Source: Lysinibacillus_B sp050613145
Lineage (GTDB): Bacteria; Bacillota; Bacilli; Bacillales_A; Planococcaceae
Reading direction: 5' to 3'
DNA: 64,000 bases
NCBI RefSeq assembly: GCF_050613145.1
Contig: NZ_CP192507.1
Location: 1,798,001 to 1,862,000, forward strand
Position numbers and translations under genes: made by a program. Every line of letters begins with the position of its first letter. Position 1 is the stretch's first letter. Under the pieces are notes generated by a model. The model made no database searches. It was given only the letters and a program-made list of their open reading frames with translations, and was not told the DNA's origin. Of this stretch, positions 49,232-59,233 are shown piece after piece.

Positions 49232-50243
49232 CTTTAATATTCATCCCCTGATAGATCATTTTTACTTAGAAATATAAAAAGAAAATTAAATCTTATATGT
49301 AAACCAACTTGAGATTTTTTATATGATGAGATTATAACATAGTAAGGTATTTATTGGCATTGAATTGGAAATTGAGAGCGGATAAGGCTAACCGTTAAAA
49401 TAATAAATATGAGCGTGTCTATGCAGCGAATCGTCTTATTTGCGTGCATTTTAGCTAAAAAATAAACGTTTTTATTCAAAATCAATTGCTCTAAGAAGGG
49501 CTGCTGTGATAAAAAAGAGAGAAATGTACTAAAAAGAAACCTTACACGGAGAGAGAAAAATTCCTCTTTTTGAACAGAAAATGAATATAATCAAGCCTTT
49601 TTAGAGAATTTATCGTATATCAAAATTGATTGGTACACGTCTTTAGGGTGTAGTCATCTGTGAAAAACAATAAATTCTTCTTTATCGTGATAGCAATAAA
49701 AGGTGACGTGCAATTTTTTTATATGAAGAATCACACGCTCACTTCAAAAAACGACTAAACCTCAATTGGTCGTTTTCGCTATGTGACACAATCTAGGAGG
49801 TATGAAAATAATCCATTTTAATTGTTCTTGGTTACAATCTAAAGCGAAGTCATTTTTAGTTATAGTGAAGATTGCATGGAGATGTAGCGATTCAAGACGA
49901 GTCGTTCATCATGGAAGAGCATCAACCGTATGAAACAGCGGAATCAGTAGGTTCAGGGGAGTTGCTACTGAAACAAAATTTTAGTATAACGAATGTTCTT
50001 TTGACAGTTTTTCAGCAGTCTATTATTTTGTTGACAGTAGTATCCTTGCTATAGTGGGGAAAACATCAATCGCTATAGTCGAAATATTCGATTAACAATA
50101 CATAATATCCGACGCTAATAAAAGTTTTTTTCATTTTTCTGCGAAACTTTATAAAAAAGTTAACGTCTTTCCTTTTCGGAAGGCATGCAAACTGTTAATA
50201 TGTTATATAGCATGCAATGCAAGTTAGAGAGTGGTGAAATTCA
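49232..50243. other. 1-kb stretch without a supported gene; promoter region of ctpA at its end
   Basis: A terminator-like hairpin AAAACGAC / GTCGTTTTC lies at about 49748-49776 with no gene before it, and short frames (49661, 49872) lack RBSs. Near the end, GCATGCAA repeats at 50183 and 50210 flank TTAATATGTTATATA, a possible -10 region for ctpA. It may be the footprint of a deleted gene. Confidence 0.4.
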
Positions 50244-51731
50244 ATGGATGAACAAAAACGAGAGGAAGAAATGAAGGAGCAACCAGTAAAGCCAGCGGGG
50301 AAGTTTTTACGTATAAAGCCGTTTGCACTGATCATGCTAATCTTCCTAACAATTTTATTAACAGCAGGTTTAACAATTTTAGCTCTTACATTTGGTGACA
50401 AGAAAGTGGTAGAAGTAAAAGTCCCTGTAGAACGCGGGGAATTTACAAGATTATATGATGCGTTTGATGAATTAAAAGATAATTATTATGTTGAGATTGA
50501 TGAAGAAGCAGTTATCTCAGGTGCGATTAATGGCATGTTTGACGCACTAGATGATCCATATACAGATTACATGAATACGACTGAAGCAAGTCATTTTAAC
50601 GAAGGTTTATCTTCAAGCTTCCAAGGAATTGGAGCAGAAATTCAAGAACGTAACGGCTATATCGTGGTCGTATCGCCAATTAAAAATTCACCGGCTGAAA
50701 AAGCGGGACTTTTACCGCAAGATATTATTTTATCTGTTGATGGTGAAAGTATTCAAGGGATGACAGCGACGGAAGCGGTGTTGTTAATTCGTGGTGAAAA
50801 AGGAACACCGGTGACATTAACGGTACAGCGCGGTGAAGCAGAGCCAATGGAAATGACCATTGTGCGTGATGATATTCCAATTGAAACAGTTTACGGTGAA
50901 ATCGATGACGATAAAATGGCTCATATTCAAATTACATCATTTAGCGAGCAAACATATGACGAGCTTGTAGCCATTTTAAACGAATTAGAAGCACAAGGTA
51001 TGGAAGGTATTGTGTTAGATGTACGCCAAAATCCCGGTGGCTATTTAACAGCAGCGATTGATATTGCAAGTTTATTCTTGGAAGAAGGTCAACCAATTAT
51101 ACAGGTGCAAGGTCGTGCTAGTGAGCCGGAAGTATTTAAAGCGGAAGGCGGCAAAAAATTTACGCAACCTGTTACCGTGTTAATTGATGAAGGAAGTGCC
51201 TCTGCCTCTGAGATTTTAGCGGCAGCACTACATGAATCGGGTAATGTTGAGGTCATTGGCGTGAACTCGTTCGGTAAAGGAACGGTACAAACAGTCAGCT
51301 ACTTAAAAGACGGTTCTAACTTAAAGTTCACAACAGGTAAATGGTTGACACCAAAAGGGAACTGGATCAATGAAAAAGGGGTAACACCTACGATTGAAGT
51401 ACAGTACCCAAGTTATGCGTCCTTATCATATGTTGACCCGGCAACTGAATTGTCTTCGGGTATGAATAATAAAATGATTGAAGCAGCAGAAGGCATGTTA
51501 GAAGCTTTAGGCTATAATCCTGGTGAAGTAGACGGAAAATTTGATGCGAATACAGCAAGTGCAGTAAAAGCACTCCAAAAAGCACAAGAGCTAGAACAAA
51601 CAGGTATTTTAGTTGGAGACACGACATATGCACTAATGGATGCATTACGTGACAAAATTAAACAAGAAGATCCAATGGTACTAAAAGCAAAAAACGTGCT
51701 ATTAGGAACTGAAGAAGCACCAGCTGAATAA
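50244..51731 (+). CDS. ctpA: C-terminal processing protease, peptidase S41 (CtpA/CtpB-like)
   Basis: 495 residues; ATG after GAGAGTGGTG. A cytoplasmic basic start (EQPVKPAGKFLRIKPFA), one signal-anchor helix (about 27-50), an N-terminal cap, PDZ domain (about 120-205, FQGIGAEIQERNGYIVVVSPIKNSPAEKAGLLPQDIILSVDG), and the S41 core with GSASASEI and FGKGTVQT. By spacing to CtpB, the catalytic residues should be Ser320, Lys345 and Gln349. A peptidoglycan-binding-1 domain (EGMLEALGYNPGEVDGKFDANTASAVKALQ) ends the protein. It cleaves exported proteins outside the membrane. Confidence 0.92.
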   Translation: MDEQKREEEMKEQPVKPAGKFLRIKPFALIMLIFLTILLTAGLTILALTFGDKKVVEVKVPVERGEFTRLYDAFDELKDNYYVEIDEEAVISGAINGMFDALDDPYTDYMNTTEASHFNEGLSSSFQGIGAEIQERNGYIVVVSPIKNSPAEKAGLLPQDIILSVDGESIQGMTATEAVLLIRGEKGTPVTLTVQRGEAEPMEMTIVRDDIPIETVYGEIDDDKMAHIQITSFSEQTYDELVAILNELEAQGMEGIVLDVRQNPGGYLTAAIDIASLFLEEGQPIIQVQGRASEPEVFKAEGGKKFTQPVTVLIDEGSASASEILAAALHESGNVEVIGVNSFGKGTVQTVSYLKDGSNLKFTTGKWLTPKGNWINEKGVTPTIEVQYPSYASLSYVDPATELSSGMNNKMIEAAEGMLEALGYNPGEVDGKFDANTASAVKALQKAQELEQTGILVGDTTYALMDALRDKIKQEDPMVLKAKNVLLGTEEAPAE

Positions 51732-51737
51732 TGGTAA

Positions 51738-51774
51738 AGGAGCCGTCTGAAAAGGCATTTTCAGATGGCTCCAT
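51738..51774 (+). terminator. Terminator of ctpA
   Basis: AGCCGTCTGAAAA / TTTTCAGATGGCT with a four-base loop; no long T tail. Confidence 0.65.
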
Positions 51775-51819
51775 TGCGACCACCGCAGGAGCAATAGTTC
51801 TTAGTAGATATTGATCAAA

Positions 51820-51875
51820 AAAGTGAAGGGGATGTCAGAAAAGTTTTCGCTTTTCTGGACACCCCCTTTTCTATA
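51820..51875 (+). terminator. Hairpin before the CobW-type gene
   Basis: AAGGGGATGTC-AGAAAAG and CTTTTCT-GGACACCCCCTTTT form a long stem with a T-rich end. It lies directly before the RBS at 51876 and could also act as an attenuator of the next gene. Confidence 0.65.
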
Positions 51876-51890
51876 GAGGAAGTGTTTACA

Positions 51891-52796
51891 TTGAAAGACG
51901 TATATTTATTTAGTGGTTTTTTAGGTAGCGGAAAAACATCCATGTTAACAGATGTCATTCGTCAATTAAAGGAGCAAGGGTTAAAACCAGCTGTTATCAT
52001 GAATGAGTTGGGGAAATTAAATTTTGACTCACAAGCAGTAGAAGAGGATGTGCCTTTAAAGGAAATGTTAGAGGGCTGTATTTGCTGCTCAGGGGCAGAA
52101 AAAACAGAAGCACAAATTCAATCGCTCTTACATGATGCGCAGTTTGATGTACTTATTATTGAAACAACAGGCGCAGCCCATCCGGTAGAAGCATTAGACG
52201 CGGTATATTCACCGCTCTTTGCCAATCAGTTGAATATTAAAGGTATTGTGACGGTCGCTGACAGCAAGCTTTGGTTAAATCGTACAACGTTATCCCCACA
52301 AGCTCGTTCGCTATTTCTAGAGCAAATCCGCCATGCACATTTATTACTCGCTAATAAGACGGATTTATTGACAGAAACGGAGCAGGCGCAAGTGGTATAT
52401 GAGCTACAGAGCTTTAACCCGAATGCTTTTATTTTGCAAACAACGAATGGAAAAGTGCCGTTTTTGTTGTTACAAAATATGCAATCGACTGTACGGACAG
52501 ATAAAAGTGAAATCGTCTCTGCAAAAATTGGGGCAAGCTTTAATTTAAGTTCACGTTTAGTGGAATTTACTGAAAGTTTTACACAAGAGCAGTTTGAAGA
52601 GTGGGTACGTAGCTTGCCACAATCTGTGTACCGCATGAAAGGGTATGTACCGATTCAAGGGATTAAAAACCCGATGCTATTTCAATATGCTTACGGCATG
52701 GTGCAGTGGCTACCTGAGTACATTAAAATGCCAGCAAACCTTGTGATCATTGGTGAAAATATAAAAGACTTAACGATTATTGGAACGGAAAGTTAG
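51891..52796 (+). CDS. CobW/COG0523-family metal-chaperone GTPase
   Basis: 301 residues from TTG 51891, ten bases after GAGGA; a GTG at 51882 is only one base from it. Walker A GFLGSGKT near residue 8, the family's metal-binding GCICCS at about 66-71, Walker B-like LIIETTGAAHP, base-specificity motif ANKTDLL, and a C-terminal CobW-C domain with EEWVRSLPQSVYRMKGYV. Members deliver zinc or other metals to target proteins. No Zur site or metal-enzyme gene is seen beside it, so the metal is unknown. Confidence 0.85.
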   Translation: MKDVYLFSGFLGSGKTSMLTDVIRQLKEQGLKPAVIMNELGKLNFDSQAVEEDVPLKEMLEGCICCSGAEKTEAQIQSLLHDAQFDVLIIETTGAAHPVEALDAVYSPLFANQLNIKGIVTVADSKLWLNRTTLSPQARSLFLEQIRHAHLLLANKTDLLTETEQAQVVYELQSFNPNAFILQTTNGKVPFLLLQNMQSTVRTDKSEIVSAKIGASFNLSSRLVEFTESFTQEQFEEWVRSLPQSVYRMKGYVPIQGIKNPMLFQYAYGMVQWLPEYIKMPANLVIIGENIKDLTIIGTES

Positions 52797-52849
52797 AATA
52801 ATTGTTTGAAGGCGTATAAATCGGAAAACTTCATATGTGTAATTTTGTA

Positions 52850-52880
52850 GCGAGGGCAATTATTGTCCTCGCTTTTTTAG
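52850..52880 (+). terminator. Intrinsic terminator
   Basis: GCGAGGGCAAT / ATTGTCCTCGC followed by TTTTTT. The remaining gap to 53239 is AT-rich and shows nothing else. Confidence 0.92.
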
Positions 52881-53239
52881 TCAAAAGTATATAGTTTTAT
52901 TTTGATAGAACCATGTTGTAATGACCGTTAATCGGTATTAATACATTGTAAATGGTTTGTTGGCGCTGCATATTATGCTACAATTGTCGTTGTGATTAAA
53001 AAAGGCATAACATATAATTAGTATTAGTTGTAATGTATAATCCAAAAAATATTATGCATATGAACAATAGCCTAAAATAACCGAATTTTACGCAATGTAT
53101 ATTTTCGTTCAGCCAAACATATTAAACGGAATAGAAATGCCGACATGACATCTGCATATTAGTAAAGATGTGTGTCTTTTATGATGAAATAATAAATGAT
53201 GATAATTAGTGGATTTGTGGAAAGAATAGGAGAATGTTT

Positions 53240-54316
53240 GTGAAAGATAAATCAATTATTTTAACTGGTGGAGGGACAGCTGGGCATGTTTCGTTAAATG
53301 AAGCCATCATACCGACCTTGTTACAGGAGGGCTATAAAGTACATTATATCGGCTCACAGGAGGGGATTGAAAAGGAATTAATCAAAAATGCCTTTCCTGA
53401 AGTACCCTATCATGAAATTTCGAGTGGGAAGTTAAGGCGTTATTTTTCAATGAAAAACTTTACCGATCCATTTCGTGTGTTGGCAGGGGTTGCGCAAGCT
53501 TTTTCGGTGATGCAAAAAGTAAAGCCGACTGTTGTATTTTCAAAAGGGGGATTTGTTTCAGTTCCTGTCGTGATTGCGGCTAAGTTAGCTAATGTCCCAG
53601 TCGTTGTCCATGAGTCGGATGTAACGCCTGGATTAGCGAATAAATTGGCCCTTCCATTTGCATCGCATATTTTTACTGTATTTAAAGAAACGATGCAGCA
53701 TTTACCAAATGACAAGGCAACGTGCACAGGCTCTATTATTCGCCAACAGCTATTAGAAGGCTCGAAAGCGAAAGGTTTGGCATTATGTCAATTTGATAAA
53801 TCTAAAAAGGTGCTACTCGTGATGGGGGGCAGTTTAGGCTCTGTAGTCTTAAACGAAGCGTTGCGTGACAATTTACAAACGTTATTAAAGGACTTTCAGA
53901 TTATTCATTTATGTGGTAAAGGAAATGTAGATGAAAATTTACTAGAAGTCCCAGGGTATAAACAGTTTGATTATGTAACGGATGAGTTACCACATTTACT
54001 ATATGCAGCTGATTTCGTCGTTTCTCGGGCAGGCTCCAACTCCATTTTTGAGTTTTTAGTATTACGTAAGCCGATGTTACTAATTCCGCTATCAGCAGCC
54101 AAAAGTCGTGGTGACCAAATTTTAAATGCGCAGATTTTTAAAAAACAAGGCTTTGCGCATGTATTAGAAGAAGAAGCGTTAACAAAAGACAGCTTTATGA
54201 AGTCAATTGAAGACTTGATTCGAGATGAAACACAAATGATTGATAAAATGCTTGATGCGGAGCCCCCAAAAACACCTAGTGAAATGGTGACATTAATTAC
54301 TCAATATGAAAAATAA
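53240..54316 (+). CDS. murG: MurG-like UDP-GlcNAc transferase, stand-alone
   Basis: 358 residues from GTG 53240, seven bases after AGGAGA; the ATG at 53234 touches that RBS. GT-B fold of MurG: IILTGGGTAGHVSLNEAI, YIGSQEGIEKELI, VVFSKGGFVSVPVVIAA, HESDVTPGLANKLAL, LLVMGGSLGSVVLNEAL, and the donor site SRAGSNSIFEFLVLRKPMLLIPLSAAKSRGDQILNAQ. MurG attaches GlcNAc to lipid I in the cytoplasm to make lipid II. Elsewhere murG sits in the division/cell-wall cluster. Here it is alone, so it is probably the second copy found in several Bacillales rather than the housekeeping one. Confidence 0.88.
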   Translation: MKDKSIILTGGGTAGHVSLNEAIIPTLLQEGYKVHYIGSQEGIEKELIKNAFPEVPYHEISSGKLRRYFSMKNFTDPFRVLAGVAQAFSVMQKVKPTVVFSKGGFVSVPVVIAAKLANVPVVVHESDVTPGLANKLALPFASHIFTVFKETMQHLPNDKATCTGSIIRQQLLEGSKAKGLALCQFDKSKKVLLVMGGSLGSVVLNEALRDNLQTLLKDFQIIHLCGKGNVDENLLEVPGYKQFDYVTDELPHLLYAADFVVSRAGSNSIFEFLVLRKPMLLIPLSAAKSRGDQILNAQIFKKQGFAHVLEEEALTKDSFMKSIEDLIRDETQMIDKMLDAEPPKTPSEMVTLITQYEK

Positions 54317-54410
54317 ATGATCCTGATTTTTTATTCTTCATTCAGGCATGAAAATTTCAGTGAATCGTGCGTGTGTATTTTGAAAAAACTTCATCATGTT
54401 TTATAGAAAA

Positions 54411-54459
54411 AGAGCAATCTTATGTCAAAATGGAATGTACATAAGATTGCTCTATTCTT
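54411..54459. terminator. Bidirectional terminator
   Basis: AGAGCAATCTTATGT / ACATAAGATTGCTCT, 15 bp perfect, followed by ATTCTT. A second hairpin (GTTGTGCA / TGTGCAACA, 54469-54501) lies closer to the minus-strand acetyltransferase stop. Confidence 0.85.
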
Positions 54460-54510
54460 ATAAAAGTGTTGTGCATTCAGAATGCCTCTTTTGTGCAACA
54501 CTCGGTATTT

Positions 54511-55059
54511 TCACATTGCTTGTTCTTCTTCTTCTGCACGTTCATGCGCAGTTGTTAAATAGAATAAGTCTTTAGGAATTTTAAATAAACTATATTTTAA
54601 TTCACCTGCATTGATTTCTTCATATAATGCTGGGTGACATTCACGGGCACAGAGAACATACGGGAGTTTTAATGCGGCAGCTTTGGAACGCTCATTTTCT
54701 TGGCGGATGCGGAGGAAGACAGTATGGAAGTTATAGTTATAAAATAACTCCGTTAGGAACAAGTATTTTGCTTTTTGATTATAGCCTTTTCCTTGGTAGG
54801 ACTTACCTATCCATGTACCAAGAAAGCCGGCGCCGTCCTGCACGTCAAAAATGCTTATTGTTCCGATTGGTTGCCCCCAATCATCCGTAATTGTGCGGGA
54901 AATGGTTTTCCCTTGTTGTTCTTCTTCGATTAATTGTTTGGTCATAAACAAGTATTCCTCAGCAGAAGTTGCTTTTTGACGAACATAAGGAAATACAGCA
55001 GGGTGTGAAAGTAAATTGTATAGCTCTGTTGTTTCATGAAGATCTCGCTGTTTTAACAT
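54511..55059 (-). CDS. GNAT-family N-acetyltransferase (RimJ/RimL-like)
   Basis: 182 residues from ATG 55059, which follows AAGGAGGCG; longer frames upstream have no RBS. GNAT domain with RDLHETTELYNLLSHPAVFPYVR at the start, GTISIFDVQDGAGFLGTWIGKSYQGKGYNQKAKYLFLTELFY (acetyl-CoA loop QGKGYN) and FLRIRQENERSKAAALKLPYV, the N-x-R-S-x-x-A-x-x-K motif of the ribosomal-protein-acetylating branch. The acidic end (ERAEEEEQAM) is unusual. Substrate unknown. Confidence 0.8.
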   Translation of the reverse strand: MLKQRDLHETTELYNLLSHPAVFPYVRQKATSAEEYLFMTKQLIEEEQQGKTISRTITDDWGQPIGTISIFDVQDGAGFLGTWIGKSYQGKGYNQKAKYLFLTELFYNYNFHTVFLRIRQENERSKAAALKLPYVLCARECHPALYEEINAGELKYSLFKIPKDLFYLTTAHERAEEEEQAM

Positions 55060-55389
55060 GCAAAACGCCTCCTTTTTAGGATAGTGTAGCCTAGGGTCAG
55101 GCAATGATTTCGAACTTGATTCCAACCTAAAAGAAATAGACGTCGAACTATCGTTTTACCGTTAGTTTCCCCTCTATCTTGCTTATGAAAACACAATATC
55201 GAAATAGTATTTTGTGCTTTCAGTTTACAACAGAAATATTACCTAATGCAATATAATAGCTCGTAAAAGAGTAAATTTTATATAAATTGTGAATTCAATT
55301 CTGAATTATGTGAAAATGATGTATCACTTTTATTGAATGAAGTTCTATTAAACGATAATATAATTATATATAGTGTGGAGGAGATAGAT

Positions 55390-56355
55390 ATGGATATTAC
55401 TTTATTAAAGGTACATGGTTCGGGTAATACTTTTTATCTGTATGAAACAGGTGATGAGAACGAGTTCGACTGGCCAACACTTGTAAGCTGGTTATGTCAT
55501 AAAGAGAATGAAGATGGGGCAGATGGACTGCTCATTGTTTGCCCTTCTCGTGTAGCAGATGCTAAAATGCGTGTAATCAATGCAGACGGATCTGAAGCAT
55601 CGATGTGTGGTAATGGTTTACGCTGCGTCGCTCGTTATGTGTGTGAAAAATTAGGTGTAGACGAAGCGGTCATCGAAACAATGAAAGCGAACTTACGTGT
55701 AAAAAAGGAGCAACCGTTGTTTAAGCAGTTACCAACTTATTCAGTAGAAATTTCCCCTGTATCATTTGCGCTATCCTCATTACCAATGTGGTATAAAGAC
55801 CAAGATGTGATCATGAATGAAGTAATTGAAGAGTTTTCACCAACGATTCAATTTACAGCTGTATCTGTACCGAATCCACATGTAATCGGGATTGTAGGCG
55901 ATTATTATATTAAGCATAAGTCTCACCATTTTTTATTAGCACAATACTTAAATTCAGAAAATGAATTTTGCTATGATGGGGTCAATGTAAGTTATGTGTA
56001 TCCGATGACATCGGACAGTATTTTTGTCCGGACATATGAGCGCGGTGTAGGATTTACAAATGCATGTGGGACAGCCATGACAGCATCGGCACTAGTAGCA
56101 AAGTTACATGGTATTGTGGAATCTACTAGTGTCACAGTGTATAATCCAGGCGGCTTCGTAAAATGTATCGTTCAACAGGAAAACGAACGCTATCAATTAT
56201 TACTAATTGGGAATGCGACAGTTCAATCAATTTACAAATTAGAGATATTAGGGAATAATTTAAAATGGTTACAGACTCAATCTACTAATGAACAAGTGGA
56301 ATATGAAGAATGTATCCAGTTTGTAGAGAAGCAAACGAAACCATTTTTCAATTAA
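55390..56355 (+). CDS. dapF: Diaminopimelate epimerase
   Basis: 321 residues from ATG 55390 after GTGGAGGAG; an upstream in-frame ATG (55333) has no RBS. Two-domain proline-racemase-like fold with one catalytic Cys in each half: ASMCGNGLRCVARYV and FTNACGTAMTASALVA. Other landmarks are KVHGSGNTFYLYE, DGLLIVCPS, RVINADGSEA and PNPHVIGIV. It interconverts LL- and meso-diaminopimelate for lysine and peptidoglycan. It is about 40 residues longer than the E. coli enzyme, the extra part being at the C-terminus. Followed after 19 bases by the PAS-GGDEF gene, so co-transcription is likely. Confidence 0.92.
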   Translation: MDITLLKVHGSGNTFYLYETGDENEFDWPTLVSWLCHKENEDGADGLLIVCPSRVADAKMRVINADGSEASMCGNGLRCVARYVCEKLGVDEAVIETMKANLRVKKEQPLFKQLPTYSVEISPVSFALSSLPMWYKDQDVIMNEVIEEFSPTIQFTAVSVPNPHVIGIVGDYYIKHKSHHFLLAQYLNSENEFCYDGVNVSYVYPMTSDSIFVRTYERGVGFTNACGTAMTASALVAKLHGIVESTSVTVYNPGGFVKCIVQQENERYQLLLIGNATVQSIYKLEILGNNLKWLQTQSTNEQVEYEECIQFVEKQTKPFFN

Positions 56356-56374
56356 GTATAAAGAGGTAGGTGTA

Positions 56375-58408
56375 ATGATGAGTCAACCATTACTTTCGGA
56401 AAAACAGTTCAATATGTTATTCAGCAAAAGTAAGGACTTTGTATTTTTGTGCAAAAAATTAGGCAATGATTACACCTATATTTATACAAATCCAGCAGCT
56501 AGAAGTATTTTTAATGAAGAGGTTATTGGTAAAAAGCTAACAGAAGTACGATCTGTTGAGCTGACTAATTTAATATTGAAATATTACAATTTGGCGTTGG
56601 AGCTAAATGAGCAGCAAAGTTTTCAAGATTATATTACTTTTGAATCGGAAGTACGGAAATATGAAACGACAGTCCTTCCGATTATTCATCATGAACAGCA
56701 ATATATATTAGCGATTACAAAAGAGATTGCTTTTGAAAGAGATTTACAAGATAAGTATTTATTTATGCGTAATATCTTTTTCAAAACGCTTATGTCAACA
56801 ATATTAGTGTCCAAAGATTTGAAATTACTAGAGGCAAATTCAGCATTTATTCAAACGTTTAATATCGATATGCAAATCATGCGTGGTAAACACTTTTTAG
56901 ATTTGAATTTCATTGATGCAGACACAATGGAGGAATTACAGCAATATTTAGTTGAAGCTCAACAGGGCGGCATGTTCGCCACAAAATTGGTGCACTTTAT
57001 CGATAGAGAAGGTGTGAAAAGAAGTTTTACAGCCACATTTTCCCCATTAAAGCAAGAAAATGAAGTAGTGGCCGTGTTCATCATTTTACAAGATATTACA
57101 AAGTATTTTGAGCAAGAGCAAATGTTGCATCAAACATCCCACATTTTAGAAACGTTTAAACGGGCAATGGATTCAGCAGCCGATATATCCATCACGAATA
57201 TAAATGGAAAAATTGTGGATGTGAATGAACGATTTTTAAAGCAAACGGGTTATACACGGGAAGAGATTATCGGTAATACACATCAAATCGTGAATTCTCG
57301 TTATCATCCGCCTGAATTTTTCCAAAATCTTTGGGCCACAATTCGGAGTGGCAATGTATGGCATGGAGAAATTTGCAACCATGACAAGTACGGTGTAACG
57401 TATTGGAACGAAACGACAATCATTCCGTTAAATGATATAGAGGGCAATATTACGCAATATTTAGGGATCCACTTTAATGTTTCGGAAAAGAAGCGTGTCA
57501 TGACGCAACTGCGCAATATTGAGCGTACATTCCGCGTTATTACTGAAAATACAAATGATTTAATCATCATAACGGATGAAGACGGTATTATAAGTTATGC
57601 ATCGCCTTCATATGTGCGCTTACTTGGTTACGAAGAAGAAAAATTACTTGGTAAGTTTTATGCGCAACTATTGGCCGAAGAGAGTGTCCCGAAATGGCAA
57701 ACCGTTCTTGAGGGGTTTCATGACAATACACGTGAACAAAAGGTAGAGCTTAAATTACAGGGGAAACACGGAGAACTGTTTTGGACAGAAGGGCATTATA
57801 AGGTTGTCTATAGCAACGATTACAATGGAATGAATCAGCTTATTATGCTTTCTCGAGAAATTACAGAGCGTAAAAAACGCGAAAGTATTTTAATGTTTAT
57901 GGCGTACCATGATAGTTTAACAAATTTACCGAATCGTCGTTATTTAGATAAGGAATTTCCACATTTACTCGAAAAAGCGCGCTCAAAATATGAGTCGATT
58001 GCCATTGTGTATATTGATGGGGATAATTTTAAAGAAGTGAACGATTGTTATGGGCACGATGTGGGAGACCAATTTATTTGCCAGTTTAGTAATGCGTTAA
58101 TAAAAAGTGTGTCGCTTGATAATTTAGTCGTTCGTGTAGGTGGAGATGAATTTGTTGTGATCCTAACGAACTTATCTAGAAATAAAGAGACTCGCACAGA
58201 ACAAGTTCAAACTTTTATTGAGCACGTTCGCATGCAGCTTCACGAAGGATGGGCGATAGGGGAGCACTATTTCCAAACTACAGCTTCGATGGGCGTCGCA
58301 TTTTATCCAGATCACGGCGAAAAGTTGGAAAAGCTAGTGGACTTAGCCGATCAAGCTTTGTGTGAATCAAAATCAATACAAAAAGATAGCTACAAAATTT
58401 ATGATTAG
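56375..58408 (+). CDS. PAS-PAS-PAS-GGDEF diguanylate cyclase
   Basis: 677 residues; ATG (56375 or 56378) after AAAGAGGTAGG. No membrane helix. Sensor modules in order: a PAS-like region at 10-120, PAS at about 135-245 (ISTLLVSKDLKLLEANSAFIQTF), PAS with PAC at about 265-375 (ITNINGKIVDVNERFLKQTGYTREEIIGNTHQIVNSRYHPPEF) and PAS-PAC at 385-500. The GGDEF domain begins near 510 (HDSLTNLPNRRYLD) with active-site VRVGGDEFVVIL near 588-592, so it should make cyclic di-GMP. It lies 19 bases behind dapF. The ligand is unknown. Confidence 0.88.
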   Translation: MMSQPLLSEKQFNMLFSKSKDFVFLCKKLGNDYTYIYTNPAARSIFNEEVIGKKLTEVRSVELTNLILKYYNLALELNEQQSFQDYITFESEVRKYETTVLPIIHHEQQYILAITKEIAFERDLQDKYLFMRNIFFKTLMSTILVSKDLKLLEANSAFIQTFNIDMQIMRGKHFLDLNFIDADTMEELQQYLVEAQQGGMFATKLVHFIDREGVKRSFTATFSPLKQENEVVAVFIILQDITKYFEQEQMLHQTSHILETFKRAMDSAADISITNINGKIVDVNERFLKQTGYTREEIIGNTHQIVNSRYHPPEFFQNLWATIRSGNVWHGEICNHDKYGVTYWNETTIIPLNDIEGNITQYLGIHFNVSEKKRVMTQLRNIERTFRVITENTNDLIIITDEDGIISYASPSYVRLLGYEEEKLLGKFYAQLLAEESVPKWQTVLEGFHDNTREQKVELKLQGKHGELFWTEGHYKVVYSNDYNGMNQLIMLSREITERKKRESILMFMAYHDSLTNLPNRRYLDKEFPHLLEKARSKYESIAIVYIDGDNFKEVNDCYGHDVGDQFICQFSNALIKSVSLDNLVVRVGGDEFVVILTNLSRNKETRTEQVQTFIEHVRMQLHEGWAIGEHYFQTTASMGVAFYPDHGEKLEKLVDLADQALCESKSIQKDSYKIYD

Positions 58409-58423
58409 ATTTTGTATGGAAGT

Positions 58424-58467
58424 TGGGGATGTATGAAAAGCGAAAGCTTTCCAAACATCCCTTTTTG
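58424..58467 (+). terminator. Terminator of the dapF-GGDEF unit
   Basis: GGGGATGT..GAAAAGC GAAA GCTTTCC..ACATCCC followed by TTTTTG. Confidence 0.88.
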
Positions 58468-58561
58468 CATATCCAAAGCGCTTTTCCTCCAGTAGTGGTA
58501 TATTAAGGTATCACCACCCAGTTTGAAGTGCTTGAATTTTTTATCAAAAGGAAGAAGTGTT

Positions 58562-59233
58562 ATGAAAAAAATATTAATTGTAGAAGATGAAAAGAGTATT
58601 GCGCGTTTTTTAGAACTAGAACTTCAGCATGAACAGTTTGAGGTGACGGTTTGTCATGATGGAAGGAATGGATTAGAAACGGCTTTAAACGGAAAATATG
58701 ATTGTATCTTATTGGATGTCATGTTGCCAGGGCTGAACGGGATTGAAGTGTGTCGTCGCATTCGGAAAGAATCAGATGTGCCAATCATTTTATTAACAGC
58801 ACGTGACGCGGTATTGGACCGGGTTGCAGGACTGGATGCAGGAGCAGATGATTATATTGTGAAGCCGTTTGCAATTGAAGAGTTGTTAGCCCGTATTCGA
58901 ACAATTTTTAGACGCATACAGCCGAAACTAGAGAACGTTCAAAAATTAATCATTCGGGACTTATCTATTGACACGACTGCTTATGAAGTGATTTTTGAAG
59001 GACGGAAACTTGAACTGACGCGAACAGAGTACGATTTGTTGAAATTGCTTGTAGAACAAAAAAATAAAGTATGTACACGAGAACTTATTTTAGAACATGT
59101 ATGGGGATATGAAACGGAAGTTGAAACGAATGTCGTAGATGTTTATATTCGTCATTTGCGAGCCAAACTGAAAACGGAAAAGAGCCCATATATTGAAACT
59201 GTTCGTGGAGTAGGGTATGTGATGCGTGAATGA
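58562..59233 (+). CDS. OmpR-family response regulator (ArlR-like)
   Basis: 223 residues from ATG 58562 after AGGAAGAAG. Receiver: acidic VEDEKS, phosphorylation Asp52 (CILLDVMLPGLNGIEV), Thr in IILLTARDAV and Lys in YIVKPF. DNA-binding winged helix at about 125-220 (LELTRTEYDLLKLLVEQKNKVCTRELILEHVWGYE..RHLRAKLK..TVRGVGYVMRE). It is of the ArlR/YkoG type by overall pattern. The kinase gene overlaps its stop by four bases (ATGA), so they are coupled. Confidence 0.9.
   Translation: MKKILIVEDEKSIARFLELELQHEQFEVTVCHDGRNGLETALNGKYDCILLDVMLPGLNGIEVCRRIRKESDVPIILLTARDAVLDRVAGLDAGADDYIVKPFAIEELLARIRTIFRRIQPKLENVQKLIIRDLSIDTTAYEVIFEGRKLELTRTEYDLLKLLVEQKNKVCTRELILEHVWGYETEVETNVVDVYIRHLRAKLKTEKSPYIETVRGVGYVMRE

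Noticed and set aside
49872..50054. 60-codon frame upstream of ctpA
   Set aside because: TTG start without RBS, ends in the ctpA promoter region, no recognisable protein features.
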